DNA of 64,000 nt from a virus. Positions 30,736 to 39,007 of this stretch are shown in pieces. The position numbers and the translations under genes were made by a program. Location of the stretch: the IMG/VR virus record IMGVR_UViG_3300047470_000212, positions 1-64,000 of that record, one strand, 5' to 3'. Under the pieces are notes generated by a model. The model was given only the letters and a program-made list of their open reading frames with translations. It was not told where the DNA came from and ran no database searches. Position 1 is the first letter of the stretch; each line of letters starts with the position of its first letter.

Positions 30736-30899
30736 TACTTCGCTCTCTTTCCGTTTCCGTTCGCGCCGCGCCGGTCATTGAAGATGGCCAGGGGTCGGGC
30801 CGCACCGGTAGAGGCCTCGCGGACGGTACGCAGGTTGTTATCGGACATACCGGAACGCCGCTTGTCGTCGGCGCGATGTGGCTTTCTGTGCTTGGCCAT
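30735..30899 (-). CDS. Small basic protein (54 aa)
   Basis: Starts MAKHRKPHRADDKRRSG and ends GANGNGKRAK; strongly basic. Overlaps both neighbours by single bases (TAATG), which makes it convincing despite its length. Possibly DNA binding or virion-internal. Confidence 0.65.
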   Translation of the reverse strand: MAKHRKPHRADDKRRSGMSDNNLRTVREASTGAARPLAIFNDRRGANGNGKRAK

Positions 30900-31192
30900 T
30901 AGAAGCCCCCAATGGTTGGCCTTGAACTTCCAGAATAGCCGCCGATACTGCCCACTCCGTTAGTCGGAGCAGGGAACTGGCTATTCACCTGGAGCACGTC
31001 CTGGATTCCCAGTTCCGTGGTCCTGTATCCGTACTTCGGAGGAAACAAAGGACGGACGACCGGGGGCGGCGGGGCCTGGAGAGAAAGCACGTCGCCCGGA
31101 ATATCAGCAACGCCGAGCGCGTCCGTGAGAATCCGCTCTGGAAGAGAGGCCCACGGACGCGTCCGGTCGTAGATCGAATCTGCCTGCTGCAT
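30899..31192 (-). CDS. Unknown Pro-rich protein (97 aa)
   Basis: Not recognised. Pro/Gly-rich with APPPPVVRPLFPP. Part of the tightly packed 30-33.7 kb run of polar proteins. Confidence 0.65.
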   Translation of the reverse strand: MQQADSIYDRTRPWASLPERILTDALGVADIPGDVLSLQAPPPPVVRPLFPPKYGYRTTELGIQDVLQVNSQFPAPTNGVGSIGGYSGSSRPTIGGF

Positions 31193-31195
31193 CGG

Positions 31196-32452
31196 TTAGA
31201 ACAACTTCTGCTGGCCCGGGTGGACCTCGGTATGAAGCCCGTTCTTGCCGTAGGTGTTCAGGCTGTTGTCGTGGTTGTCGCCCCGGCGCCGCTTCTCCTC
31301 GGACCACTGGGCCGACTGCATGTTGGTGAGGGAGTTGAGTCCTCGCTCCTGCATGACGTTGCGGGCCACGTGGTCGTGGAAGGCGTGGATGCCCTTGATG
31401 CCCATGTAGGCCTGCTGGGATCCGGAGCCCTTCTTGTCCTCCAGGTGCGGAGCGAACGCGCCACCGCCGGAGTGTGTGTCGGACACCCAGAACTGCGAAG
31501 AGCCGTGAGGGTCCACCCAGGAGTTGTGATAGGCGGAGACCTTCTCACCGGCCGTTGGCTTCCAGGCGTCGGACAACTGCTTGCCGTTGAGGACCTGGTG
31601 CGTGACGTCGACCGCGAGGGCGTGGTTACGGGGGTAACCGTTGGCGGGGTAGGCCCGGGTGTCGCCTTCCTTCTTCACCAGTTCCGTGGACTTCTTGCCT
31701 GCCTTCGAGGTGACGGTCTTCTCGACCTTGTCCTCGCGCGGGACGTAGTAGTCCTTGTGGTACTGGTAGTCGGCGCCGGTCTTGCCGGACTTGGCCCACT
31801 GAATCGCGTGGCTCGCTGCCTGGTCGTTGGGGTAGACCGCCTTGCCCGTCACCTTGTCCGGCCGCACGAAGACGTTCTGCGGGGACGTGATGGCGTTCGC
31901 AGCAGCCTGCACACCGAACGGGACTCCATTCTCCTTCGCCGACGTCTTCAGACGTGCACGCGGGCTCAGGGAGCCGTCGCGGGTGTGGTCCGAAGCCGGG
32001 CTGTAGAAGGAGTCATGGTGGCCGCCCTCGTGCGTGTAGGCGCGGTCGACCTGGGCTGCCAGAGCCTTGTGCGCGCTGTCGGGGGTGACACCGAACTTGG
32101 CCGCCGAGCGCAGCACGCGGGTCTGCTCGGCTGGGGTGTGGTCCTCCCACCTACGGTTGACCGGCATCATGTCCCGGGCGGGGTTCATGGTGTGCTGGCC
32201 GTGCCAGACGTTCGAGCCCTCGGGGCCCGCCAGTTCCATCTGTCCGTGGACGTTCGGGGACTTGTCGGTGTTGCCCATCAGCCGGTACGACTGCTTGGCG
32301 TTGCGACCGGCGCCGGGCTGGTCCTGGATGGTCTTGAACCGCTCGGGGTTGGCGGCCTCGTAGGACGCGCGCTTAAGCGAGGCGTCCTTGACGGTCTTGT
32401 TGTAGACGCGTGTATCGGCAGCCTTCTGTGCCGGTGTTTTCGCAGCAGCCAT
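31196..32452 (-). CDS. Large basic polar protein of unknown function (418 aa)
   Basis: Not recognised. Lys/His/Asp-rich and mostly hydrophilic; HEGGHHDSFY near residue 140 and a FHDHVARNVM segment near 360 give several possible metal ligands. The repeat (GLHTE) sits 10 residues from the C-terminus. Size and composition would suit a capsid-internal or tail-associated protein (inference). Confidence 0.65.
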   Translation of the reverse strand: MAAAKTPAQKAADTRVYNKTVKDASLKRASYEAANPERFKTIQDQPGAGRNAKQSYRLMGNTDKSPNVHGQMELAGPEGSNVWHGQHTMNPARDMMPVNRRWEDHTPAEQTRVLRSAAKFGVTPDSAHKALAAQVDRAYTHEGGHHDSFYSPASDHTRDGSLSPRARLKTSAKENGVPFGVQAAANAITSPQNVFVRPDKVTGKAVYPNDQAASHAIQWAKSGKTGADYQYHKDYYVPREDKVEKTVTSKAGKKSTELVKKEGDTRAYPANGYPRNHALAVDVTHQVLNGKQLSDAWKPTAGEKVSAYHNSWVDPHGSSQFWVSDTHSGGGAFAPHLEDKKGSGSQQAYMGIKGIHAFHDHVARNVMQERGLNSLTNMQSAQWSEEKRRRGDNHDNSLNTYGKNGLHTEVHPGQQKLF

Positions 32453-32456
32453 CGGG

Positions 32457-33014
32457 CTACCTCCACTGATCGGGGCTGTTGTATGGAGACGCCGAGGGGA
32501 GCAGCTTCTTCATCCGCTCGGAGCGCACTGGGTCGATGTCGGCCATGACCTCGGAGATGCCGTACTTCTGCTGGAGCGTGGCCATTTCAGACGGGGACAG
32601 GGCGTTGACCTTGCCGCCGTGGGCCAGGCGCTCGGTGACGTTGCCCTGCTGGGTCCACTTGAGGCCTCGGGCCTGGTAGACGAGTCCGGCCTGGGGGTTG
32701 ACCCCTCCGGCGTCGGGCCACATGTAGTCCCCGGCGTCGATCTTGTCTCCCTTGTGGACACCGCGTTGATAGCTGCGGTCGGTCAGGCGCTTCTGCACGC
32801 CCTGGAGCACTCGGTCCTGGCGCCGGTCATTGATGGTGCCGAGGTAGCCGTCGGGGTATTCCGCCGACGGGACGCGTCCGCCCATGGCAGCGCGCCGGGC
32901 GTCGAGTGAATCGCGGAAGGAGAGCGCATCTGTTCCGGCTCCTCCGTTCGCGCGCACTGGTGCGCCCGGCTGCCCAATTCCATATGGCGTGGCGTACTGC
33001 CAGTTGCTGGACAC
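32457..33014 (-). CDS. Unknown protein (185 aa)
   Basis: Not recognised. Polar; contains RRQDRVLQGVQKRLTDR and a C-terminal helix (MADIDPVRSERMKKLL). Confidence 0.65.
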   Translation of the reverse strand: MSSNWQYATPYGIGQPGAPVRANGGAGTDALSFRDSLDARRAAMGGRVPSAEYPDGYLGTINDRRQDRVLQGVQKRLTDRSYQRGVHKGDKIDAGDYMWPDAGGVNPQAGLVYQARGLKWTQQGNVTERLAHGGKVNALSPSEMATLQQKYGISEVMADIDPVRSERMKKLLPSASPYNSPDQWR

Positions 33015-33031
33015 TGCTGCCTACTTCTGGG

Positions 33032-33373
33032 TCAGAGCCCCTGTCGGTACTGGCGCCGGAGGTAGAAGTCGCGGTTTCCGATAGCGGAGGGGACCACGAC
33101 GGTGTTGCGCTGGACGAGGCCTGCCTCGGCCGCGTTCGCCTGGTAAAGGACTGCGGTCGGACGCAGGGATGCGCCGTTGCGCTCCAGGATGTTCGGTCGG
33201 TGGGTGGCGGTAGCCGCCTCCAGGAATCCGCCCTTGGCCTGGTTCTTCTTCGGGACGGACCGGCCCTTGATGGGCTTGGCCACATTCCCGACTCGGGACG
33301 CATCGGTTCCCATAGTCGGCCGCAGCGACGGGTCATTCGTCGTCACGGTGTTGTCGCTCTTGTTCTTCGCCAC
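33032..33373 (-). CDS. Unknown basic protein (113 aa)
   Basis: GTG at 33373 with AAGGAG six bases before. Basic, low complexity at the N-terminus. Not recognised. Confidence 0.65.
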   Translation of the reverse strand: MAKNKSDNTVTTNDPSLRPTMGTDASRVGNVAKPIKGRSVPKKNQAKGGFLEAATATHRPNILERNGASLRPTAVLYQANAAEAGLVQRNTVVVPSAIGNRDFYLRRQYRQGL

Positions 33374-33383
33374 TTCTGGCTCC

Positions 33384-33662
33384 TTATCCGCCGATGGTTC
33401 GGTACGGGTTCTTGTCGATCCACAGCCGCTTGTCGTACGTCTGCGACGAGGAACCATTCGGGGAAGGGGCCGAGCCCCCGCCTATGCGCCTACGGTCGTA
33501 GTCGTTGCCGGACAGCCCATTGCTTGAGCCGCGCACCTGCGTCTCGTCAAAGACAGAGGTAGGCGTGAATCGCTGGGGCCGGATCGGCAGGGTCGACGGG
33601 TACTTTGTCTCCATTGCACCGGTCGAGAAGGATCCATTCCTTCCGTCCGTTACACCGTTCAT
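33384..33662 (-). CDS. Unknown polar protein (92 aa)
   Basis: Not recognised. Ser/Gly/Arg-rich and probably disordered; same character as its two downstream neighbours. Confidence 0.6.
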   Translation of the reverse strand: MNGVTDGRNGSFSTGAMETKYPSTLPIRPQRFTPTSVFDETQVRGSSNGLSGNDYDRRRIGGGSAPSPNGSSSQTYDKRLWIDKNPYRTIGG

Positions 33663-33720
33663 TTCGCCTCCACAGGATCATCCCCAGTGTAAAGACGGAA
33701 TGGCGGCGGATTAGAACTCA

Positions 33721-34020
33721 TCAGTGGACGAGGATCCGCAGCAGAAGCGCGCTGATTTCCCCGGCGTCGGGGGTGTTCACCGTGGTGAATCCGGGTCGGC
33801 AGTCGAGCACGATTCCCCGGGGCGCCACAAAACTGTTGGCGATGGCGATTGCCTTCATGGCCTGGTTTACTGCACCGGCACCGATGGCTCGCAGGGTGAC
33901 TCTCTTACCGTCATAGACGGCGTGCGAGATGGCGCTGGCAAGGCTGGCTGCGGACGAGGATGACTTGACCCGCAGGATGGCCTCGCTACTCGCGGACTCG
34001 TCGTCGAACTGAACTCCCAT
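33721..34020 (-). CDS. SpoVS-like (Alba-like fold) protein
   Basis: Strong match to the stage V sporulation protein S family. ILRVKSSSSAASLASAI is the N-terminal strand/helix, and LRAIGAGAVNQAMKAIAIA and FVAPRGIVLDCRPGF are the family hallmark. At 99 aa it is full length for the family. SpoVS proteins are small and have an Alba-like fold, with nucleic-acid binding suspected. A phage copy could influence host development (inference). Start at ATG 34020. Confidence 0.85.
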   Translation of the reverse strand: MGVQFDDESASSEAILRVKSSSSAASLASAISHAVYDGKRVTLRAIGAGAVNQAMKAIAIANSFVAPRGIVLDCRPGFTTVNTPDAGEISALLLRILVH

Positions 34021-34094
34021 TAGTGTCTCCTGTTGCTCCGATTTGCGTCACATTTTGAGAATACGGAGCAGCAGGAATCTTGTGTTAATGACAA

Positions 34095-34128
34095 CAGGCC
34101 CCGGGGCGTCGTCTCCACCCGGGGCCTG
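34095..34128 (-). terminator. Terminator after endonuclease VII gene
   Basis: CAGGCCCCGGG / CCCGGGGCCTG, 11-bp perfect arms. Confidence 0.8.
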
Positions 34129-34143
34129 CTGCGCTATTAGTTG

Positions 34144-34551
34144 TTACTTCTGGGAGATCCAGCGTCCGATTTCCTGCGCCGGAGGCTTTTCGAGGTAGAC
34201 CTTGGCTCGGGTGAAGAACTCCGGGTCGTCCCGTGCGTGGCCGAGCAGGTCATTGCACGGCCGACATAGAAGTCCTCGAACCAGCAGAGTCTTGTGGTCA
34301 TGGTCGACGGACAGGCGCCGGGTGGCACCGGTTGCTCTGCGGCAGATTGCGCACCGGCCGCCCTGGGCCTCATACAGGGTGGTGTAGTCACCCTCACCGA
34401 GTCCGTAGGTGGTCTGTACGCGCTTCTCGTGCGCGGCCTTGCTTCGGCGCTTCTTCTCGTCGCGCCAGTGGGTGGCGCACCGGGGGCCGGGGTTGGGCGC
34501 TGGGCGCTTGCTCCCCGGCTCACAGTCCTTGCAGACCTTGGGGGTGGTCAC
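34144..34551 (-). CDS. Recombination endonuclease VII-like resolvase
   Basis: Cuts branched DNA such as Holliday junctions before packaging. C-terminal domain matches endonuclease VII: YEAQGGRCAICRR, SVDHDHKT (catalytic His), VRGLLCRPCNDLLGHARDD. Four Cys (two CxxC) bind the structural zinc. Extra N-terminal Cys residues (CKDCEPG). GTG start in GTGA overlap with the kinase gene. Confidence 0.85.
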   Translation of the reverse strand: MTTPKVCKDCEPGSKRPAPNPGPRCATHWRDEKKRRSKAAHEKRVQTTYGLGEGDYTTLYEAQGGRCAICRRATGATRRLSVDHDHKTLLVRGLLCRPCNDLLGHARDDPEFFTRAKVYLEKPPAQEIGRWISQK

Positions 34552-35150
34552 GCGAGGGCCAGGATGTCCCTGACCTTGGTATGAAGGTCGGTCAGGTCGC
34601 CGTCGTTCTTGATGTGGGCGTCGAACCACTTGTCCGGGAGTTCCTTCTCCGACTTGTGGTCGTTGACCGCGCCGACGCCGGGCCGGGTGACCTTGATGAG
34701 CAGGCCGAGACGGCTGTCGATGGCGTGGTGCTCGTTCTCGAACCGCAGGTCGGTGAACACGTACTTCTTCTTGTCGTCCAGGTCCTTGAAGGCGGCGTTG
34801 ACCCACACGTCCTGGCTGATCATTTCCCGGCCGACCTCGGTACCCAGGACCTGGAGCATCCGGCGGATCTCCTCGTAGCGTCGCTTGGCATCCTCCCAGC
34901 CGATGTCGTCCACGATCTCCTGGAGGGACCAGGTACGGCCATCGGCATCGGAGAGGATGACGGGGTTGAGGACGTACAGGGCCTCGCGCAGGATGTCGGC
35001 GAAGGCGACGCGGTTGTATCCGTAGTCGGCCAGGATGCGGGCGACGGAGTCCTTACCGGCGCCCGGGTAGCCGTGGAGTCCGACGAACTGCGGAAGCCAG
35101 GCCTCAATGATGTCGGGGGCGTCGATGGTGTTGGTGGTGGCGGTGCTCAC
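34548..35150 (-). CDS. Deoxynucleoside monophosphate kinase
   Basis: Phosphorylates dNMPs for phage DNA synthesis (T4 gp1-like). P-loop GLHGYPGAGKDSVA near residues 24-37, with the lid/base-binding region AFADILREALYVLN and a C-terminal TDLRFENEHHAID segment typical of phage dNMP kinases. 200 aa, usual length. Next to thyX, consistent with dTTP supply. Repeat (DLHT) lies near the C-terminus. Confidence 0.8.
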   Translation of the reverse strand: MSTATTNTIDAPDIIEAWLPQFVGLHGYPGAGKDSVARILADYGYNRVAFADILREALYVLNPVILSDADGRTWSLQEIVDDIGWEDAKRRYEEIRRMLQVLGTEVGREMISQDVWVNAAFKDLDDKKKYVFTDLRFENEHHAIDSRLGLLIKVTRPGVGAVNDHKSEKELPDKWFDAHIKNDGDLTDLHTKVRDILALA

Positions 35151-35497
35151 TTGTTCTCTCCAGTGATGTTGCGGATGTGGTCGCGGACGAGGGGGATGTC
35201 CCAGAGCGCCTTGCGGGCGTTGTCCACGGTCGTGTTGCGCTTGTTCTCCAGGCGGACGAGGGTGTCGAACTGGCCCTTCCACGCGCCGGTCATCCAGTCC
35301 GTCTTCTCGATCAGCGGGGTGACTCTGCTGACCACTTCGAGGACCTGGTCCTCGGTCTCCTTGAGGCGCTTTCGCTCGGCTTCGAGTTCGGCGATCTTCT
35401 CGTCGAGTACGGCCCGGGTCTTGATCAGGCTGCAACCGGCGTATAGGACGAGCGCGCTGTAGACGGTGGCGCCGAAGACGAGGACGTAGTTGTTCAT
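35147..35497 (-). CDS. Membrane protein with coiled coil (116 aa)
   Basis: N-terminal membrane segment (YVLVFGATVYSALVLYAGC), then a charged coiled coil (LDEKIAELEAERKRLKETE). Cytoplasmic C-terminus predicted. Resembles phage spanin/holin-associated proteins in outline only. Confidence 0.6.
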   Translation of the reverse strand: MNNYVLVFGATVYSALVLYAGCSLIKTRAVLDEKIAELEAERKRLKETEDQVLEVVSRVTPLIEKTDWMTGAWKGQFDTLVRLENKRNTTVDNARKALWDIPLVRDHIRNITGENK

Positions 35498-35652
35498 CGG
35501 TGCATCAAGCACCGGGCGGGCACATCCTTGACCGGCGCGAGTCCGTACCACGAGCAGGGTGCCGAGGCGCGGAACCAGATGCTTCCCAGCACGAGGGCGG
35601 CGAGGGCGGTGCCGACCAGGATGCCGAAGGCGGAGTCAGTGCGTCTGCTCAT
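35494..35652 (-). CDS. Small membrane protein (52 aa)
   Basis: One membrane helix (FGILVGTALAALVLGSIWF). Overlaps both neighbours (TGATG at its start, ATGA at its end), which supports it as a real gene. Function unknown. Confidence 0.6.
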   Translation of the reverse strand: MSRRTDSAFGILVGTALAALVLGSIWFRASAPCSWYGLAPVKDVPARCLMHR

Positions 35653-36359
35653 CAGGGAGCAACCCTTCCGTTCTTGACGAAGGCTTCGTAGGTGAGCGGG
35701 AAGTGCTCGGCGAAGGCGACTTCCATGTCCAGGGCCACGCGCTCGATCTCCTCCTGCGGGAAGGACTTGAACGCGGAGTCGTCGGTCTTGGTCCGCAGGG
35801 ACAGGAAGTGCATCAGTGAGCGCGGGTTCGCCGTGGCGTAGAAGGAGGTGAAGAGTCCGACCGGCAGGACGTTGCGGGCGACCTCGCGGGCGATACCGGC
35901 TCTGAGCATCTGCTGGTAGTGGCTGTATGCCGCGTTGTAGACCACGCTCATGGAGTGCTCGGCGCTGAGGTACTGCTCGTCGCTGCCCTGGATGAACTCG
36001 TACTCGCCGGGCTTGCCCTGCTGCACCAGCGGGCGGTAGCGGCCGGGGATGTAGAAGACGGGGTCCAGTTCCTTGTATCTGCCCGAAGTTTCGTTGTAAC
36101 TCCAGCCAGCGCGGTGCCTCATGAACTCGCGGGCCACGAAGATCGGCGCCTCGACGAGGAAGGACAGTTGGCCGTGCTCGAACGGGCTGCCGTGCCGGTT
36201 CTTCATCAGGTAGTTGATCAGGCCCCGGGCCTCTCCCGATTCCGCCGCAGCGGAGCCGAGGGTGGAGACGCGGGCCGCCTGGCAGATCTTCGCGTCGCTA
36301 CCGGCCAGGTTCTCCTGGTCGAGCGCGGCGGAGACGGAGGAGCGGAAGGTCACGGGCAT
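35652..36359 (-). CDS. thyX: Flavin-dependent thymidylate synthase
   Basis: Makes dTMP from dUMP with FAD and methylenetetrahydrofolate. The ThyX signature RHRAGWSYNETSGRY (RHRxxSxNExSxRY) is complete, and FEHGQLSFLVEAPIFVAREF precedes it as usual. 235 aa, normal length. Located with dNMP kinase and ribonucleotide reductase in the nucleotide block. Confidence 0.92.
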   Translation of the reverse strand: MPVTFRSSVSAALDQENLAGSDAKICQAARVSTLGSAAAESGEARGLINYLMKNRHGSPFEHGQLSFLVEAPIFVAREFMRHRAGWSYNETSGRYKELDPVFYIPGRYRPLVQQGKPGEYEFIQGSDEQYLSAEHSMSVVYNAAYSHYQQMLRAGIAREVARNVLPVGLFTSFYATANPRSLMHFLSLRTKTDDSAFKSFPQEEIERVALDMEVAFAEHFPLTYEAFVKNGRVAP

Positions 36360-36366
36360 GTGGTGG

Positions 36367-36792
36367 TCAGTCCCCTTCGTAGGACGAGTAAGCGCTGAGT
36401 GGGATTCCGAAGCGGGGGCCGTAGGGGGTCTCAACCGTTCCTCCGGCCGCGAGTGCTTCCTTCTTGGAGATACGAAACACCATCTCGCGATGGTTGTCAA
36501 CGTACTCAATCCAATCCGTTGACAAGCGGATTCCAGGCATCTCGGTGTCGAGGTCGTACAGGACGTAGCCCTCCCACCGGACGGACTGCTCCGAGACGCC
36601 GACGTGCTGGTACAGCCGCAGCATCCAGTCGAACTGCCCGACCTTGTAGAGGTGGTCGCCCTGGCGCACGTAGACCGGATCGCGGTAGTTGGACAGGCAC
36701 GTGCGGGGCGCCCCGGCCCGGAAGGAGTTACGCCACTCCCACGGCGGCCGGGGCTGCTCCACGTGTGTCACCTTGCGGCGTACGCGCCTCAT
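36367..36792 (-). CDS. Unknown protein (141 aa)
   Basis: Not recognised. Aromatic/basic, mixed alpha/beta. ATGA overlap with its upstream neighbour. Confidence 0.7.
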   Translation of the reverse strand: MRRVRRKVTHVEQPRPPWEWRNSFRAGAPRTCLSNYRDPVYVRQGDHLYKVGQFDWMLRLYQHVGVSEQSVRWEGYVLYDLDTEMPGIRLSTDWIEYVDNHREMVFRISKKEALAAGGTVETPYGPRFGIPLSAYSSYEGD

Positions 36793-37298
36793 GCGTTCAT
36801 CCGCCCGGCGCGGTTCTCCCGGTCTCCCCGGCCGACCCTGCGCGTCAGTTCACGGCTCAGGAGGGTGTTCTTGCGGTCGGCGGAGTCGTAGACGGCCTGG
36901 AGCATCTTCCGGTAGGCGTAGGCGGCCGTCTTGGCCTCCTGGGCCGCCACGTACTCCGGGTCCTCGTACGCCATCGCCTTGGCCGCCGTCACGGTTTTCT
37001 GGTTGGAGTTCCGGACGGCGGACAGGGCCTTATGCGCTTCGAGTGTGTCGACGGACGACTTTTCGTCCACCTCCGCTGCTGCCAGACGGGCTCCCGTGTA
37101 CTCCACCCACGACGTCGTTCTGGCGAACAGGCTCATCAGGGCGCCGTCGCTTAGTTCGGTGGGATCCTCCGGAAGTTCGGGCACGTCGCCCGGCGGCTTC
37201 GGGGGCAGGTACAGGTCCTCGCGCTCCAGTCTCCTGGTCGCCTTCTGGCTGGGCGTCTGTACCGCTTCCCAGCCCTTCCTCGCTACTGCTCGCGCCAT
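36789..37298 (-). CDS. Unknown protein overlapping exonuclease tail (169 aa)
   Basis: Not recognised. Pro-rich stretch (YLPPKPPGDVPELPEDP) then helical region with a basic end. Its first ~90 codons overlap, out of frame, the 3' end of the exonuclease gene. Confidence 0.65.
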   Translation of the reverse strand: MARAVARKGWEAVQTPSQKATRRLEREDLYLPPKPPGDVPELPEDPTELSDGALMSLFARTTSWVEYTGARLAAAEVDEKSSVDTLEAHKALSAVRNSNQKTVTAAKAMAYEDPEYVAAQEAKTAAYAYRKMLQAVYDSADRKNTLLSRELTRRVGRGDRENRAGRMNA

Positions 37299-38232
37299 CG
37301 GTGGCGGTCTCCCAACAGGTCGAAAAGAACGGACAGTCCTTGCAGGTCTTCTTGTCGACCCCGCAGAACTCCGGCCGTGGTGGTGGCTTGCCCTTCTTGA
37401 GGGCGTACTTGACGTCCAGAGCGGACTCGAACAGCGGCTCGGCGATCTCCGGGTTGTACTTGACGACGAACTCCTTGTGCGCCTGCGTCGCCTTGTACTC
37501 GTAGAGGAAGATCACCTTGTCGAAGGGCAGACCCATCTCCTTGCACAGCCGGAGGTAGATCTGGGTCTGGCGGATGTGGCTGCCGAAGGGGCGCCGGAGC
37601 GACTTCCACAGACCGTCGGTGTCGATGACGGTCTTGCCGTCCTCGGTCTTCACGGTGAACTGCCGCAGCAGCTCGGGCTGGTCGAACCGAACGGTGCCGT
37701 TACCGATGGACTTGATCTCCACCAGGGCGTTCAGGTCCTCGATGGCGCCGTCCTCGTGCCCGGCTATCAGGAACTCCGACTCCGCCTCGACGGGCACCTC
37801 GCGGTACTCCAGGGGCTGGCGGGCCTCGCAGTTCTGGCAGTGCAGAATGCCGCCCGTGGCCGTTTCCGACCAGCCGCACTCAGCGCAGCGCCACTTGCCC
37901 CAGAGCCGCCCCATCTGCTGGAGCCACTTCTGCCACTTCGCGTGGATGGCATGGCCCTCTTCGAAGACGGTCTCCAGTTGCGCGGAGAAGTTCCGGCTCT
38001 TCTCGGGGGAAGCCCCCGCCAGCCTGTAGTAGGTCTGACGGGGGCACCAGTCGCTCTTGGCCATCTCCGACGGGTGGATGATGTCCTGCCGCCGGTCGGT
38101 CGGCTTGTCGTGCTCCTCCAGGAGGTGCCGGTGGATGTCGCCGAGCAGGACGTTCTTACTCTTCTTCGTCTCCGCCAGCGACGCGATCCGGCCAGACGGC
38201 TTCAAGGGTTTCCTTGCTCGGGGCACTCTCAA
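37030..38232 (-). CDS. Cas4/RecB-family exonuclease (PD-(D/E)XK, FeS)
   Basis: DNA exonuclease for recombination or DNA processing. Residues 50-75 have SEMAKSDWCPRQTYYRL (first Cys ligand and motif I region); GHEDGAIED and ALVEIKSIG supply the catalytic Asp and ExK; QTQIYLRL is the QxxxY motif; CGVDKKTCKDCPFFSTC holds the remaining FeS cysteines. The conserved domain ends near residue 310. The remaining ~90 residues (Gly/Arg/Pro-rich) overlap the next gene out of frame and may be accidental. The start overlaps the WhiB gene by 77 bp. Confidence 0.82.
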   Translation of the reverse strand: MRVPRARKPLKPSGRIASLAETKKSKNVLLGDIHRHLLEEHDKPTDRRQDIIHPSEMAKSDWCPRQTYYRLAGASPEKSRNFSAQLETVFEEGHAIHAKWQKWLQQMGRLWGKWRCAECGWSETATGGILHCQNCEARQPLEYREVPVEAESEFLIAGHEDGAIEDLNALVEIKSIGNGTVRFDQPELLRQFTVKTEDGKTVIDTDGLWKSLRRPFGSHIRQTQIYLRLCKEMGLPFDKVIFLYEYKATQAHKEFVVKYNPEIAEPLFESALDVKYALKKGKPPPRPEFCGVDKKTCKDCPFFSTCWETATDGASSSEEGLGSGTDAQPEGDQETGARGPVPAPEAAGRRARTSGGSHRTKRRRPDEPVRQNDVVGGVHGSPSGSSGGGRKVVRRHTRSA

Positions 38233-38530
38233 AACTCCACTCGGTCTTGGGCACGAACCTCCGTATGTAGGCCCGCTCCAGGACGTTCAGCCCGCCCCAG
38301 ATTCCGTAGTGCTCGTTGTTGACGAGCGCGAATTCGAGACACTGTTCTCGGAGCGGACAGACCGTTCCGGTATAGGTGCCGTTGCAGATGTGCTTGGCCT
38401 GGGATTCGCTGCCGGTGCCATCTCCGAAGAAGTCGTCGTGCTCCCTCGTGGGCCGGAACTTCCGACAGGCGGCCTCCTTGTCGGGATTGCCACCGCCGTC
38501 CCATTCCGGGGCATTGATGCGAAGGTGCAT
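38156..38530 (-). CDS. WhiB-family iron-sulfur transcription regulator
   Basis: Actinobacterial-type regulator; phage WhiBs can redirect host sigma factor activity. Cysteine ligands: EAAC (about residue 22), KHIC, TVC and EQC with CPLREQCLEFAL, followed by the turn NEHYGIWGGL, which is the WhiB hallmark, and basic AYIRRF. 124 aa. TAATG overlap with the resolvase gene. Confidence 0.85.
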   Translation of the reverse strand: MHLRINAPEWDGGGNPDKEAACRKFRPTREHDDFFGDGTGSESQAKHICNGTYTGTVCPLREQCLEFALVNNEHYGIWGGLNVLERAYIRRFVPKTEWSFESAPSKETLEAVWPDRVAGGDEEE

Positions 38531-38874
38531 TACCAAGGCAGAATCTCCTCCGCATCCATTTCCGGATGCGCCAAAGTATGAAGCGACAGGAAAGTCTCTT
38601 CCGACATCGTGATCCAGTTCCTTCCGCTGGCCATCTGAGTGCCGAAGAGCATTTCCCTGCCGTCGAGGAGGGCCTGCTTCTCTGCGGTGATCAGTTCCTT
38701 GTCCTTGAGCGAATACGACACCTTGCTGGTGACCTTGTATTCGATCGAGTAGTCCGTGGTGCGGACGTCGTTCTTCCGGACCCACCCATTCCCGCTACCT
38801 GCATTTACCGTCCCGCCGAGGAGTTCCGCCCCCCGCCTCTCCTGCTTCTGGCTCTTCTTCAACATGTCCGCCAT
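38530..38874 (-). CDS. Holliday junction resolvase-like nuclease
   Basis: Small nuclease (114 aa). N-terminal QKQERRGAELLGG, then GWVRKNDVRTTDYSIEYKVT with the D...ExK core, and SYSLKDKEL, the pattern of phage resolvases of the PD-(D/E)XK type. Repeat (SLHT) near the C-terminus with ACT as third codon. GGAGG before ATG 38874. Confidence 0.75.
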   Translation of the reverse strand: MADMLKKSQKQERRGAELLGGTVNAGSGNGWVRKNDVRTTDYSIEYKVTSKVSYSLKDKELITAEKQALLDGREMLFGTQMASGRNWITMSEETFLSLHTLAHPEMDAEEILPW

Positions 38875-39007
38875 AAGAGACCTCCAGAAGCGTGGCGAGG
38901 AGATTGAACTTCTCGTGGGCCCGGCCCTGGCGCCGGGAGTACCGGACGCCAAGGACCAGGATGTAAATGGCTGCTAGACCCAGCAGCACGGAGAGCATGG
39001 CCACCAT
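38795..39007 (-). CDS. Small membrane protein (70 aa)
   Basis: One membrane helix (VAMLSVLLGLAAIYILVLGV) and an acidic C-terminus. Starts in a TGATG overlap with recA and overlaps the resolvase start by 80 bp. Confidence 0.6.
   Translation of the reverse strand: MVAMLSVLLGLAAIYILVLGVRYSRRQGRAHEKFNLLATLLEVSYGGHVEEEPEAGEAGGGTPRRDGKCR

Noticed and set aside
36789-37298. Treating 36789-37298 as a shadow of the exonuclease frame
   Set aside because: Its sequence continues well past the overlap with normal coding character and is coupled to the next gene by ATGA, so I keep it.
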